Below, piece after piece: positions 1 through 7,887 of a stretch of DNA of 64,000 bases; the stretch's first letter is position 1; each line of letters starts with the position of its first letter. The DNA comes from JBMNFI01 sp050949225 (lineage in GTDB: Bacteria > Bacillota > Dehalobacteriia > UBA4068). The notes under the pieces were generated by a model. The model had not been told where the DNA came from, searched no databases, and saw only the letters and a program-made list of their open reading frames with translations. A program made the position numbers and the translations under genes. Location: contig JBMNFI010000001.1 in the NCBI GenBank assembly GCA_050949225.1, positions 124,001 through 188,000 of the forward strand, written 5' to 3'.

Positions 1-21
1 AACCCCATAAATATAGATAAC

Positions 22-60
22 CCCCGACAACTTATTTACAGTTCTCCGGGGTTTTTCGGT
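22..60 (+). terminator. Probable terminator of a gene left of the window
   Basis: An imperfect hairpin (CCCCG at 22-26 with CGGGG at 47-51, and AAC at 29-31 with GTT at 41-43) is followed on the plus strand by two T-runs at 52-64. It would end a plus-strand transcript entering from the left, convergent with the minus-strand gene next to it. The stem contains mismatches. Confidence 0.45.
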
Positions 61-62
61 TT

Positions 63-542
63 TTAGCGAGCATTAATTTTTAAACAGCGAATATTGGAAA
101 AATGATAACTTGATAAGGGGCGATAATCGCTGTCATCGGAATGCGTGGCGATCAAGGTGTTGCTGAGGTTAGGTATATGGCCGGTTTCCACTGCCAGCAG
201 AGAATGCCTGAAGGTATTTTCATGAAAAGCCAGCTGAACAACGTCAGCAATTTGAATTTTTTCTAGTTGAATCTCTTGTGCAAAGGGACCGCCGCCCTGA
301 TTTTCGCACAAAAAATTGTATAGGTATTGTACACCGCTCCAAGCGGGGGCACGGTTAGCGGCATCAATATAATACCAGCCAAAGATAGGCTGGTAATTCA
401 TTTTAGCCCCGCCGGCATGCAAACATTGAGAGATAAAGTTAGTACAATCGCCACCCATTCCGCTAAAATCCAGGTAGCGTGGATTGCGCTTAAAAGCCCA
501 TTGATGAGCATATGCCACAGCTTGTTGGCGATTATAAACCAT
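63..542 (-). CDS. Putative amidase-domain protein (Amidase_6 / NlpC-P60-like)
   Basis: This 159-residue protein is essentially one putative amidase domain of the papain-like cysteine hydrolase type. It opens with YNRQQAVAYAHQWAFKRNP, followed by GGDCTNFISQCLHAGG, in which the Cys after GGD is the expected nucleophile. A His in FRHSLLAV and an Asp near THSDDSDYR are candidates for the other catalytic residues. No signal peptide or membrane segment is visible, so the product may act in the cytoplasm or be released during sporulation; that is inference. A strong ribosome binding site (AAGGGGAGG) precedes the ATG. The gene is monocistronic. The family assignment is good, but the substrate is unknown (cell-wall peptide is the usual guess). 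Confidence 0.8.
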   Translation of the reverse strand: MVYNRQQAVAYAHQWAFKRNPRYLDFSGMGGDCTNFISQCLHAGGAKMNYQPIFGWYYIDAANRAPAWSGVQYLYNFLCENQGGGPFAQEIQLEKIQIADVVQLAFHENTFRHSLLAVETGHIPNLSNTLIATHSDDSDYRPLSSYHFSNIRCLKINAR

Positions 543-622
543 GATTTTGCCTCCCCTTAAAAGATCTATATGATAAAATATTCAAAGGACAGGCTCAATG
601 TGAAAAAATTTGAGATAATTTA

Positions 623-2350
623 TCAAAGGCTGTGATCATCCGGTTTTTGGGGAGTGACATAAAGAGTTTTTTGCTCGAAATAGATAACCATGCCGGGCTT
701 GGCGCCACGGGGTTTTTTCACCTGATCTGCAGTAGTATAATCGACCGGGACCTGACTGCTGGTTTGAGCCTTACTGTACCAGGCGGCGAGGCGAGCTGCC
801 TCTTCAATAGTGGTCAAAGGGATTTCCTGATGGCCCGCTTTAATAATGACATGACTGCCGGGGATCTTTTGGGTATGCAGCCACAGGTCTTTTTTATCAG
901 CCATTTTAAGGGTTAAACGGTCGTTTTGTTTATTGTTTCTGCCCACCAATATAGTAAAGCCGTCTTGAGAAAGAAAACTGCGGGGGGGCAAGGGTTTGTT
1001 TTTATTTTTATCAAGTTTTTTATGTGTTTTAAGATAGCCTTCTGCAGCTAGTTCAGATCTAATTTCAGCTAATTCTGCTAAATCTTGGCATTGCTCAATA
1101 TTGACCAATACGGAGGCCAGGTAAATTTCTTCTTGACGATTCTCTGTCAATTGTTCTTCAATCATTTTATGACCTTTTTTAGCTTTATTGTAAAGTCGAT
1201 AATAACGTTGTACATTAGCCGATGGAGTAAGCTCCGGTTTAAGCTCTATATCATAGATTTTACCGGGTTCATAGAAGCTTTCCAGTCTGATTGTTTCCAG
1301 GCCTTTTTCTAAAAGATAAAGATTGGCGGCCAATAAATCGCCGCACTCTTTGTAAGAATCACCGGCCTGACTTTTAGCAAAATCACGTTCCTGCAGCTTA
1401 ATCTTCTTTTTCAGACGATTGTGATGTGCTTTAATAATTTTTACCAGTTCGCGCTGATGATTATTAAATAGCTGCAAAGCTTCTTTATGTTTGTAGAAAT
1501 AATCCAAAAGCTGTGAAATACTGGAAAAATTCTCCTCTTCATTTTGCCAGATAAGCAGAGGGAAGGCTGCATAATCCAGCAATTTTTGCTTATGATAATG
1601 AATAACAGGCTGTGTTTCATGGTTATAGATGCTGTCAAGAGCCTGTTTGAGACGGCTGATTTCATAATGGCCGCAAGTTCCTACAATTGTTTTTTCCTCA
1701 AGATTGGCCCTTTTAACGGCTTCTTTAGCTAAAAGAGGTGAAAATCCGGCAGCTGTTTTGTTGATGGCCTCGGTCAAAATTGTCTCGGCGGGCAGCTGCC
1801 ATATTTTTCCCGCCAGCTGTTCCTCTTCCCAGCCCTTAAGCAGCCAACGATTTTGCGGTGGTGGGGGTATATATGCTTGCCCCGGCAGAACCTGTCGATG
1901 ACGGGACAGCTTATGAGAATATCTTTTAATGCCATCGATGATCAGATTGTCTTTATTAACCAGGATGATATTGCTGTGCTTACCCATAATTTCGATAATC
2001 AAGCGGCAGACGGTTGGATCCCCCAGATCATCACGAGTGGCAAAATCAATTTCAATAATCCTCTCAAGATCAATTTGCCTGATGGCAGAGATTTGCCCGC
2101 CTTCTAAGTGCTTGCGCAGCACCATGCAAAAAAGTGGTGGTTTAAGGGGGTTTTTACCGCCTTGCTCCAGAAAATGAATACGGGCATTTTCCGGGTTGGC
2201 GGAAATCAATAGTAGCCCATTTTTCTTTAAGCCATAGTATTTAAAGACAATGCTGTAGTTATCAGTTTGATGAATTTTTACTATTTTGGATGATAAAATT
2301 GTTTGTAGTTCTGCACAAACAGCTTGGCAGACAAAAGAATCAAAAGCCAT
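623..2350 (-). CDS. rqcH: RqcH / Rqc2-like NFACT protein (ribosome quality control)
   Basis: This 575-residue protein has the NFACT layout: an N-terminal NFACT-N domain, a central helix-hairpin-helix and long charged coiled coil (about residues 270-420), and a C-terminal NFACT-R domain with DLWLHTQKIPGSHVII. Proteins of this type (older name fibronectin-binding protein FbpA) bind stalled 50S-peptidyl-tRNA complexes and recruit tRNA-Ala to add C-terminal alanine tails. The functional acidic-Arg pair of NFACT-N appears as Glu96-Arg97 in LERII; several homologues have Asp-Arg here. Its partner RqcP is also in this window, at 46081. The gene is monocistronic. The length is normal for the family. 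Confidence 0.92.
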   Translation of the reverse strand: MAFDSFVCQAVCAELQTILSSKIVKIHQTDNYSIVFKYYGLKKNGLLLISANPENARIHFLEQGGKNPLKPPLFCMVLRKHLEGGQISAIRQIDLERIIEIDFATRDDLGDPTVCRLIIEIMGKHSNIILVNKDNLIIDGIKRYSHKLSRHRQVLPGQAYIPPPPQNRWLLKGWEEEQLAGKIWQLPAETILTEAINKTAAGFSPLLAKEAVKRANLEEKTIVGTCGHYEISRLKQALDSIYNHETQPVIHYHKQKLLDYAAFPLLIWQNEEENFSSISQLLDYFYKHKEALQLFNNHQRELVKIIKAHHNRLKKKIKLQERDFAKSQAGDSYKECGDLLAANLYLLEKGLETIRLESFYEPGKIYDIELKPELTPSANVQRYYRLYNKAKKGHKMIEEQLTENRQEEIYLASVLVNIEQCQDLAELAEIRSELAAEGYLKTHKKLDKNKNKPLPPRSFLSQDGFTILVGRNNKQNDRLTLKMADKKDLWLHTQKIPGSHVIIKAGHQEIPLTTIEEAARLAAWYSKAQTSSQVPVDYTTADQVKKPRGAKPGMVIYFEQKTLYVTPQKPDDHSL

Positions 2351-2597
2351 TTTTTCTCTTTTCTCCTTGTTGAGTAGTAAATATTAAAAGATAGTTGTGT
2401 TAATAATTGTACTAGGTTTTAAGCAAAAGATAAAGAAAAATCATAAAAAATGCTAAATTAAAGCCAAAAGTCGAGTAAAAGATGGATTTTTTTTGAAAAC
2501 TTGCAGGATTTTTTGATTATAAAGAGAATATTCTATCTGACCTAGAAATTATTATGTTATAGCTGGTAATATATTCTTTTAGAGGAGTGGTAAAAAT

Positions 2598-3476
2598 TTG
2601 GTTAAAAGTATGACAGGATATGGACGAGGTGAGTCCCAGTCTCTAAATTATTCTTTGGTGGTAGAGGCTAAAGCTGTAAATCATCGTTTTTTAGAGGTTG
2701 TTATCCGTTCTCCACGACAATTGAACCAGTTAGATGATATGATGCGTAAGATTGTTCAAGGTGCCTTGGGTCGTGGCAGAATTGATCTTTTCATCACCTT
2801 AGAGGAGTCTTTGGAAAAAAAATCACAGCTAAAGGTTGACAAAGAGCTGGCTTTAGCTTATTATAATTCATTATTGACAGTTGGACAAATATGTCAAATT
2901 GCTACGGAGCCTGACCTGCGTACAATTGCCACCTATTCCGGAGTTATTTCCCAGCAGCAGGAAGAGGATGATTTAGATGAGTTGTCGCAACTAGCCCAAA
3001 AGGCTTTAAATCAAGCATTAGAATCTTTGATTAAAATGAGGGAATCTGAAGGGGCGGTGCTTGCGCAAGACGTTTTAAAGCACAGCCAAAAAATAGCTGA
3101 ATTAGTTGCACAAATAGCGGAATACAGGCAAGTTGTTGTCAAGGAACATCAAGCAAAGTTACAAATGCGTATCGCCGATTTATTATCAGATATTGAGATT
3201 GATCAAACAAAACTAGCTGAGGAAGTTGCTTTTTTTGCCGATAAGTCTGATATCAGCGAAGAATTAGCTCGCCTGGAAAGTCATCACAAGCAGTTTATCA
3301 GCACCGTGGAAAGTTCAGATCAATGTGGCCGTAAGCTGGAGTTCATTCTCCAGGAAATGAATCGAGAAATAAACACGATTGGTTCTAAATCAAACCATAT
3401 TGGCATCAGCACCTTGGTCATTGAAGTCAAAAGCGGTTTGGAAAAGATAAGAGAACAAATACAGAATATGGAATAA
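2598..3476 (+). CDS. yicC: YicC-family endoribonuclease
   Basis: A 292-residue YicC/YloC family protein. It starts at a TTG (2598) with AGAGGAG at 2581 as ribosome binding site, giving the family's characteristic N-terminus (MVKSMTGYGRGES). The conserved C-terminal block is present (KLEFILQEMNREINTIGSKS, then IREQIQNME). Members are metal-dependent endoribonucleases, tested mainly in E. coli and B. subtilis, where they affect sRNA and mRNA turnover. It heads a run of genes ending with metK, the same place yloC occupies in Bacillus (yloC-remA-gmk-rpoZ-coaBC). The preceding 240 bp hold only a weak promoter-like TTGAAA/TATAAA pair with a poor 19-bp spacer. Confidence 0.92.
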   Translation: MVKSMTGYGRGESQSLNYSLVVEAKAVNHRFLEVVIRSPRQLNQLDDMMRKIVQGALGRGRIDLFITLEESLEKKSQLKVDKELALAYYNSLLTVGQICQIATEPDLRTIATYSGVISQQQEEDDLDELSQLAQKALNQALESLIKMRESEGAVLAQDVLKHSQKIAELVAQIAEYRQVVVKEHQAKLQMRIADLLSDIEIDQTKLAEEVAFFADKSDISEELARLESHHKQFISTVESSDQCGRKLEFILQEMNREINTIGSKSNHIGISTLVIEVKSGLEKIREQIQNME

Positions 3477-3511
3477 GCTGTATTCTGAAATATTGATGGA
3501 GGTGTTTTTTA

Positions 3512-3820
3512 ATGGCAATTCCTAATTTATCCCCGGAAGAAAGAAGCAAAGCTTTGCAAAAAGCACAGAAAATTCGTAGTCAGCGCATGGAAGTTAGAAA
3601 AAAACTGAAAGCAGGTAAGATGACTTTAACAGATGTTTTAGAAAAAGCAGACGATGAAGTTTATGCTAAAATGAGAGTCAAATATTTGCTTGAATCCTTA
3701 CCACAAGTCGGTAAAATCACGGCTAAAAAAATTATGGAAGAAATTGGCATTGACGAAGCCCGCCGCGTACAAGGTTTAGGGGCCAGACAAAAAAGTCAAT
3801 TACTGGAACGTCTTTCATAA
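3512..3820 (+). CDS. mihF: Integration host factor, actinobacterial type (MihF-like)
   Basis: This 102-residue basic protein resembles mycobacterial integration host factor. It has an N-terminal helical Lys/Arg-rich segment (ALQKAQKIRSQRMEVRKKL) and a C-terminal helix-two-turn-helix (LLESLPQVGKITAKKIMEE, then RRVQGLGARQKSQLLERL) of the kind that binds DNA through a helix-hairpin-helix. In Mycobacterium mihF lies directly before gmk-rpoZ-coaBC-metK, and here it sits in the same string with remA inserted, which supports the call. A strong ribosome binding site (ATGGAGGTG) precedes the ATG. It is probably a nucleoid-associated protein. Homology was judged by eye, so the exact subfamily is less certain than the DNA-binding role. 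Confidence 0.75.
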   Translation: MAIPNLSPEERSKALQKAQKIRSQRMEVRKKLKAGKMTLTDVLEKADDEVYAKMRVKYLLESLPQVGKITAKKIMEEIGIDEARRVQGLGARQKSQLLERLS

Positions 3821-3844
3821 AAAACTTTAGTTCGGAGGCAGGCT

Positions 3845-4114
3845 ATGTTAAAACTGATTAATATTGGTTTTGGTAATGTTGTTGCCGCAAACAGAGTGAT
3901 AGCTATAGTCAACCCCGAATCAGCTCCTATTAAAAGATTAATTCAGGATGCCAGAGATGAAGGTCTTTTGGTTGATGCCACCTATGGACGACGTACAAGG
4001 GCAGTTATTTTAACTGATAGCCAACACGTAGTTCTCTCTGCTGTACAGCCGGAGACTGTCGCCAATCGTTTTGCCGGCGGCAAAGAGAGCAATTATAATA
4101 GTGAAGAGGAATGA
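3845..4114 (+). CDS. remA: RemA/DUF370 regulatory protein
   Basis: An 89-residue protein of the RemA (formerly DUF370, YlzA) family. The N-terminus (LKLINIGFGNVVAANRVIAI) and the basic central block (RDEGLLVDATYGRRTRAVI) match the family. In B. subtilis RemA is a LytTR-like DNA-binding activator of biofilm-matrix and osmoprotection genes that oligomerises into rings. The gene lies between mihF-like and gmk, which agrees with the common yicC-remA-gmk order. The stop codon is 8 nt before the chosen gmk start, so translation may be coupled. Its targets in this organism cannot be read from the sequence. Confidence 0.92.
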   Translation: MLKLINIGFGNVVAANRVIAIVNPESAPIKRLIQDARDEGLLVDATYGRRTRAVILTDSQHVVLSAVQPETVANRFAGGKESNYNSEEE

Positions 4115-4121
4115 TAAATCT

Positions 4122-4706
4122 ATGTCACAAGCTGAAAAAAAAGGTTTACTGGTTATCATCTCTGGTCCATCAGGAGTGGGTAAAGGAGCCATTTCTAATG
4201 AGCTGATGCATAGAAATCCTCAGTATGCTTATTCGGTTTCTGCCACTACACGGCCACCGCGTTTTGGCGAAGTAGATGGTATTAACTATTACTTTGTAAG
4301 TAAAAAGCAATTTTTACAAATGAAAGACAATAATGAGTTTTTAGAGTGGGCTGAGGTTTACGATAACTTTTATGGTACACCCTGTAAAGCGGTAGAAAAG
4401 TTATTGATGAAAGATAAAAAGGTGATTTTGGAACTTGATACCCAAGGGGCAATGCAAGTTAAATCTGCGTGCCCTGAGGGTATCTTCATCTTTGTTTTAC
4501 CGCCCTCTCTGGCAGAATTAAGAAGGCGAATTACTGCTCGTAAAACAGATGATCCGGAGAGCATTGAGCATCGTTTGTCTTGTGCTGAAAATGAAATAAA
4601 AATGGCTGATCAATATGATTATACGGTAATAAATGATGAACTGGAGACTGCAGCCATCAAAATAGAGGAAATTATCCAACAAGAGTTGGAAAAATATCAA
4701 AGGTAA
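4122..4706 (+). CDS. gmk: Guanylate kinase
   Basis: Guanylate kinase phosphorylates GMP or dGMP to the diphosphate with ATP. The P-loop GPSGVGKG is near the N-terminus, followed by the GMP-binding block (SATTRPPRFGEVDGINYYF) and the lid region (RRRITARKTDD). The ATG at 4122 was chosen because it starts MSQAEKKGLLVIISGPSG and is preceded by GAAGAGGA at 4103. An in-frame ATG at 4071 would add 17 residues inside remA and has no good ribosome binding site. The length of 194 residues is normal. It is the fourth gene of the operon and is followed by rpoZ 11 nt later. Confidence 0.96.
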   Translation: MSQAEKKGLLVIISGPSGVGKGAISNELMHRNPQYAYSVSATTRPPRFGEVDGINYYFVSKKQFLQMKDNNEFLEWAEVYDNFYGTPCKAVEKLLMKDKKVILELDTQGAMQVKSACPEGIFIFVLPPSLAELRRRITARKTDDPESIEHRLSCAENEIKMADQYDYTVINDELETAAIKIEEIIQQELEKYQR

Positions 4707-4717
4707 GGGAGATCTGT

Positions 4718-4930
4718 ATGCCACTTAATAAACCCCCGCTTAGCCAATTGATTGATAAAGTAGATTCTAAGTATACATTAATTGTTCTGGCTGCTAAAAG
4801 GGCACGCTATTTAATTGAAACTGATGCGGAATCCCTGGCAGAAAATAAGATTAATCCTGTATCTTTGGCTTTACAGGACATTATTGACAGTAAAGTATTA
4901 TGGCAAAGGACCAAAAATGGTATAAAATAG
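4718..4930 (+). CDS. rpoZ: RNA polymerase omega subunit
   Basis: A 70-residue omega subunit, which helps assemble and stabilise RNA polymerase through beta-prime. The expected segments are present: YTLIVLAAKRARYLIE (helix contacting beta-prime) and KINPVSLALQDIIDSKV. It sits between gmk and coaBC, the standard position in Firmicutes. It has a good ribosome binding site (AAGGGAGAT) and a short 9-nt gap to coaBC. Confidence 0.94.
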   Translation: MPLNKPPLSQLIDKVDSKYTLIVLAAKRARYLIETDAESLAENKINPVSLALQDIIDSKVLWQRTKNGIK

Positions 4931-4939
4931 GTTATCATT

Positions 4940-6175
4940 ATGTTCAGAGGCAAGAAAATTACATTAGGTATAACGGGAGGTATCGCTGCCTATAAGGCAG
5001 CAGAAATTACCAGCTGGTTGAAAAATAATCAAGCAAGTGTGCAGGTTGTAATGACTGAGGCGGCCTGCCATTTTATTGCGCCTTTAACCCTCAAAACCCT
5101 TTCCCAAAAGCCGGTTGCTCTTGATATTATGTCTGAGGATTCTGCCTGGAATGTTCCTCATATTGATGTTGGCGACTGTGATTTATTTTGTGTAATCCCC
5201 GCTACGGCTAATTTTTTAGCTAAAGTAGCTTGTGGCTTGGCAAATGATATATTATCGGCCTCTTTACTAGCCAGCTCGGCTCCGGTTTTGATTGCACCGG
5301 CTATGCACGCTAATATGTATAATAATGCATCAACGCAGGAAAATTTAGCCGTTTTACAAGAGCGTGGTTTTATTTTTGTGGAGCCCGGTTTTGGTAAATT
5401 GGCTTGTGGAGCTACTGGACAAGGTCGCTTGGCGGATTTAGAAGTGATCAAAGAAACTATTTGTCAAATGCTTTTACCTCAGCAGGATTTAATTGCTATG
5501 AAAGTTTTGGTGACTGCCGGTCCGACCAGGGAATCTGTTGATCCTGTTCGTTATCTTTCTAATAGATCCAGTGGAAAAATGGGATATGCTGTAGCAGCAG
5601 CGGCGCAAAAAAGGGGTGCAGAGGTTACATTAATCAGCGGACCGGTTAGCTTAACTCCTCCACCGGCGGTAAATTTTGTTCAGGTTGAAAGTGCCCAAGA
5701 AATGTATGAGGCAGTTTGGCACTTTTATGATGATTATGATATCGTAATTAAGTCCGCGGCTGTGGCTGATTTTCGACCGATAGCCGCTCATAGACAAAAA
5801 ATAAAAAAAACGACCGGCCAGGAAGTTTTAAATATAGAAATGCAGCAAAATCCTGATATTTTGGCTTCTTTAGGTGCGAAAAAGGGGCGGCATATTTTGG
5901 TTGGTTTTGCCGCTGAAACAGAAAATCTTGAACAGTATGCGCTTAAAAAACTTACAGAAAAAAATCTTGATTTAATAGTCGCTAATGATGTGACTGAAGC
6001 GGGAGCAGGTTTTGATGCAGATACTAATATTGTAACTTTAATAAATGCTGCAGGTGATAAGTTTAACTACCCTAAAATAGATAAAAACGAGGTGGCAGAG
6101 ATTATTCTTGATCAGATAATTGCATTACCTCATTTTATACAGTTATGTAAGGAAAAAAGGAGGAGAAATAATTGA
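4940..6175 (+). CDS. coaBC: Bifunctional phosphopantothenoylcysteine decarboxylase / phosphopantothenate-cysteine ligase
   Basis: A 411-residue CoaBC (Dfp) catalysing two steps of coenzyme A synthesis. The N-terminal FMN decarboxylase half (about 1-190) has ITGGIAAYKAAE, the catalytic His in PHIDVGD, PATANFLAK, and the CoaC Cys in KLACGATGQGR. The C-terminal ligase half (from about 190) starts with VTAGPTRESVDPVR and contains NRSSGKMGYAVA and the KIKK loop. The length is normal. The stop codon overlaps the TTG start of metK (TTGA), indicating translational coupling. Confidence 0.96.
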   Translation: MFRGKKITLGITGGIAAYKAAEITSWLKNNQASVQVVMTEAACHFIAPLTLKTLSQKPVALDIMSEDSAWNVPHIDVGDCDLFCVIPATANFLAKVACGLANDILSASLLASSAPVLIAPAMHANMYNNASTQENLAVLQERGFIFVEPGFGKLACGATGQGRLADLEVIKETICQMLLPQQDLIAMKVLVTAGPTRESVDPVRYLSNRSSGKMGYAVAAAAQKRGAEVTLISGPVSLTPPPAVNFVQVESAQEMYEAVWHFYDDYDIVIKSAAVADFRPIAAHRQKIKKTTGQEVLNIEMQQNPDILASLGAKKGRHILVGFAAETENLEQYALKKLTEKNLDLIVANDVTEAGAGFDADTNIVTLINAAGDKFNYPKIDKNEVAEIILDQIIALPHFIQLCKEKRRRNN

Positions 6176-7347
6176 CTATTCTTTTTACTTCAGAATCGGT
6201 AACTGAAGGTCATCCGGATAAAATTGCCGACCAAATTTCAGATGCTGTTCTAGATTCTATTATAGCCCAGGATAAGGCAGGTCGGGTGGCGTGTGAAACC
6301 TTCGTTACTACCGGTTTAATCCTAGTGGCTGGTGAAATTTCCACCAACTGTTATGTTGATATTCCGCATATTGCCAGAGAAACAGTAAGGGGAATCGGTT
6401 ATACCAGAGCTAAGTTCGGTTTTGATTGCGATACTTGTGCAGTAATGACTGCTATTGATGAACAATCTCCCGATATTGCCATGGGTGTTGACCAGGCTTT
6501 AGAGAAAAAAGAGGGCGATAGTGATGTTGATGCTACTATCGGTGCGGGTGATCAGGGGATGATGTTTGGTTATGCTTGTAATGATACGAAAGAGCTTATG
6601 CCTTTGCCAATCAGTTTAGCTCATAAATTGACTAAAAGTTTGGCTACAGTGCGTAAAAATGGTATCGTTGATGGTTTGCGCCCTGATGGTAAAGCACAGG
6701 TTACTGTGGCATACGAAAACAATAAGCCCCAGCGCATTGATACCGTTGTTTTATCCACACAGCATCACTCAGCTTTTGAGCTTGAAGATTTGCGCAAAGA
6801 AATGATAGAAAAGGTTATCAAACCCTCTTTACCGGAAGAACTTTTGGATGCTGATACACGGTATCTAGTCAATCCTACAGGTCGTTTTGTGATTGGTGGA
6901 CCGCAAGGTGATACAGGTCTGACAGGTCGTAAAATCATTGTTGATACATATGGGGGAATGGCTCGTCACGGCGGTGGGGCTTTTTCCGGTAAGGATCCGA
7001 CAAAAGTTGACCGTTCGGCCGCTTATCTAGCGCGTTATATTGCTAAAAATATTGTGGCTGCCGGTGCGGCTGAGCGTTGCGAGATCCAGCTAGCTTATGC
7101 TATTGGTGTTGCTGAACCGGTGTCTATTCATGTAGATACCTTTGCCAGCGGTAAGGTTTCTGAGGAAGTTTTGGTTAAGGCTATCAAGGATAATATTGAT
7201 ATGCGTCCGGCGGCGATTATTAGGGATTTTGATCTTTTGCGTCCTATCTATCAGGCGACTGCCGCATATGGTCATTTTGGTCGTTTAGATCTTGATCTTC
7301 CTTGGGAGAAAACGGATAAAACGCAAATTTTTAAAGAACTAATTTAA
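6172..7347 (+). CDS. metK: S-adenosylmethionine synthetase
   Basis: A 391-residue methionine adenosyltransferase making SAM from methionine and ATP. It shows FTSESVTEGHPDK at the N-terminus, the family signature GAGDQGMMFGYA, and the glycine-rich loop GGGAFSGKDPTKVDRS. The start is a TTG overlapping the coaBC stop and preceded by a strong AAGGAGGA (6157-6164). No SAM riboswitch precedes it, as expected for a gene internal to an operon. It closes the yicC-metK operon, and a strong terminator lies 10 nt downstream. Confidence 0.97.
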   Translation: MTILFTSESVTEGHPDKIADQISDAVLDSIIAQDKAGRVACETFVTTGLILVAGEISTNCYVDIPHIARETVRGIGYTRAKFGFDCDTCAVMTAIDEQSPDIAMGVDQALEKKEGDSDVDATIGAGDQGMMFGYACNDTKELMPLPISLAHKLTKSLATVRKNGIVDGLRPDGKAQVTVAYENNKPQRIDTVVLSTQHHSAFELEDLRKEMIEKVIKPSLPEELLDADTRYLVNPTGRFVIGGPQGDTGLTGRKIIVDTYGGMARHGGGAFSGKDPTKVDRSAAYLARYIAKNIVAAGAAERCEIQLAYAIGVAEPVSIHVDTFASGKVSEEVLVKAIKDNIDMRPAAIIRDFDLLRPIYQATAAYGHFGRLDLDLPWEKTDKTQIFKELI

Positions 7348-7357
7348 GTCAGTTTTT

Positions 7358-7389
7358 AACACGAGCCTTGAAGGCTCGTGTTGTTTTTT
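7358..7389 (+). terminator. Rho-independent terminator after metK
   Basis: A perfect 10-bp stem, AACACGAGCC (7358-7367) with GGCTCGTGTT (7373-7382), is followed by G and a T6 run. It ends the yicC-metK operon. Confidence 0.9.
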
Positions 7390-7469
7390 ATCGTAAAAAC
7401 CCTAAAAAGCGATCAATTGACGTAGATATAAAAAGTTTATGATAAATGTCAGTTATTTTTATAAAAGAC

Positions 7470-7507
7470 GGAGCTAAATACCAAAAGTATTTAGCTCCTG
7501 TTTTTTT
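7470..7507 (+). terminator. Second terminator-like hairpin downstream of metK
   Basis: A perfect 12-bp stem, GGAGCTAAATAC (7470-7481) with GTATTTAGCTCC (7487-7498), has a 5-nt loop and is followed by TG and a T7 run. No gene lies between it and the first terminator, so it is a backup terminator or ends a short untranslated transcript. Confidence 0.75.
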
Positions 7508-7583
7508 AAGCAGCTTTTATTGATGCGGTGTGAAGATTCTATTAAAGTTTTAAATAATAATATCTTAAAAATAAAGTTGATTA

Positions 7584-7612
7584 TTGCCAAAAATAGTATT
7601 TTATATTATAAT
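7584..7612 (+). promoter_or_regulatory. Sigma-A promoter of the cobalamin-regulated operon
   Basis: TTGCCA (7584-7589), a 17-nt spacer, then TATAAT (7607-7612). Predicted transcription start is near 7619, just before the riboswitch. Confidence 0.7.
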
Positions 7613-7617
7613 CAGAG

Positions 7618-7770
7618 GAGTTTCATAAGGCGATAAAATGCGTGAGAAAAGCGGTGAAAATCCGCTACGATAGCGTCACTGTGATGAGAAGATATCAAGC
7701 TTTATACCACTGCAACGGCGGGAAGGTGCTTGATATTTATGAATCTTAGTCAGGATATTCAAGCATTTTA
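7618..7770 (+). promoter_or_regulatory. Cobalamin riboswitch
   Basis: The region carries the cobalamin aptamer landmarks in order: AGCGGTGAAAATCCGCTACG (P3 region, ~7648), GCGTCACTGTGATGAGAAG, then CCACTGCAACGGCGGGAAGGTG (~7707-7728, seen here in two parts) and a GAATCTTAGTCAGGA closing element (~7741-7755). It is followed by an expression platform with terminator hairpins and by genes for a BtuF-BtuC-BtuD type importer, matching the known use of this riboswitch. Cobalamin binding is expected to shut off expression. Confidence 0.88.
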
Positions 7771-7795
7771 TATTCCTTTAAGGGGGATAAGCCTT

Positions 7796-7850
7796 AACTC
7801 CTACGCCTATAGGAGTTGGGTCTTTTTCTGCCATAGGCAGATTTTTTTAT
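7796..7850 (+). terminator. Riboswitch expression platform: two tandem terminator hairpins
   Basis: First hairpin: AACTCCTA (7796-7803) with TAGGAGTT (7810-7817), then GGGTCTTTTT. Second hairpin: CTGCC (7828-7832) with GGCAG (7836-7840), then A and a T7 run. Both lie between the aptamer and the btuF ribosome binding site at about 7878. The first is the likely regulated terminator; the second is short and may be a backup. Confidence 0.75.
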
Positions 7851-7887
7851 GGCGGAAAAAATTTATACCATAAGAAAGAGGAGGAAA

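Noticed and set aside
327..560. 77-codon plus-strand reading frame opposite the amidase gene
   Set aside because: It is an antisense shadow with no ribosome binding site; the amidase motifs are clear on the minus strand.
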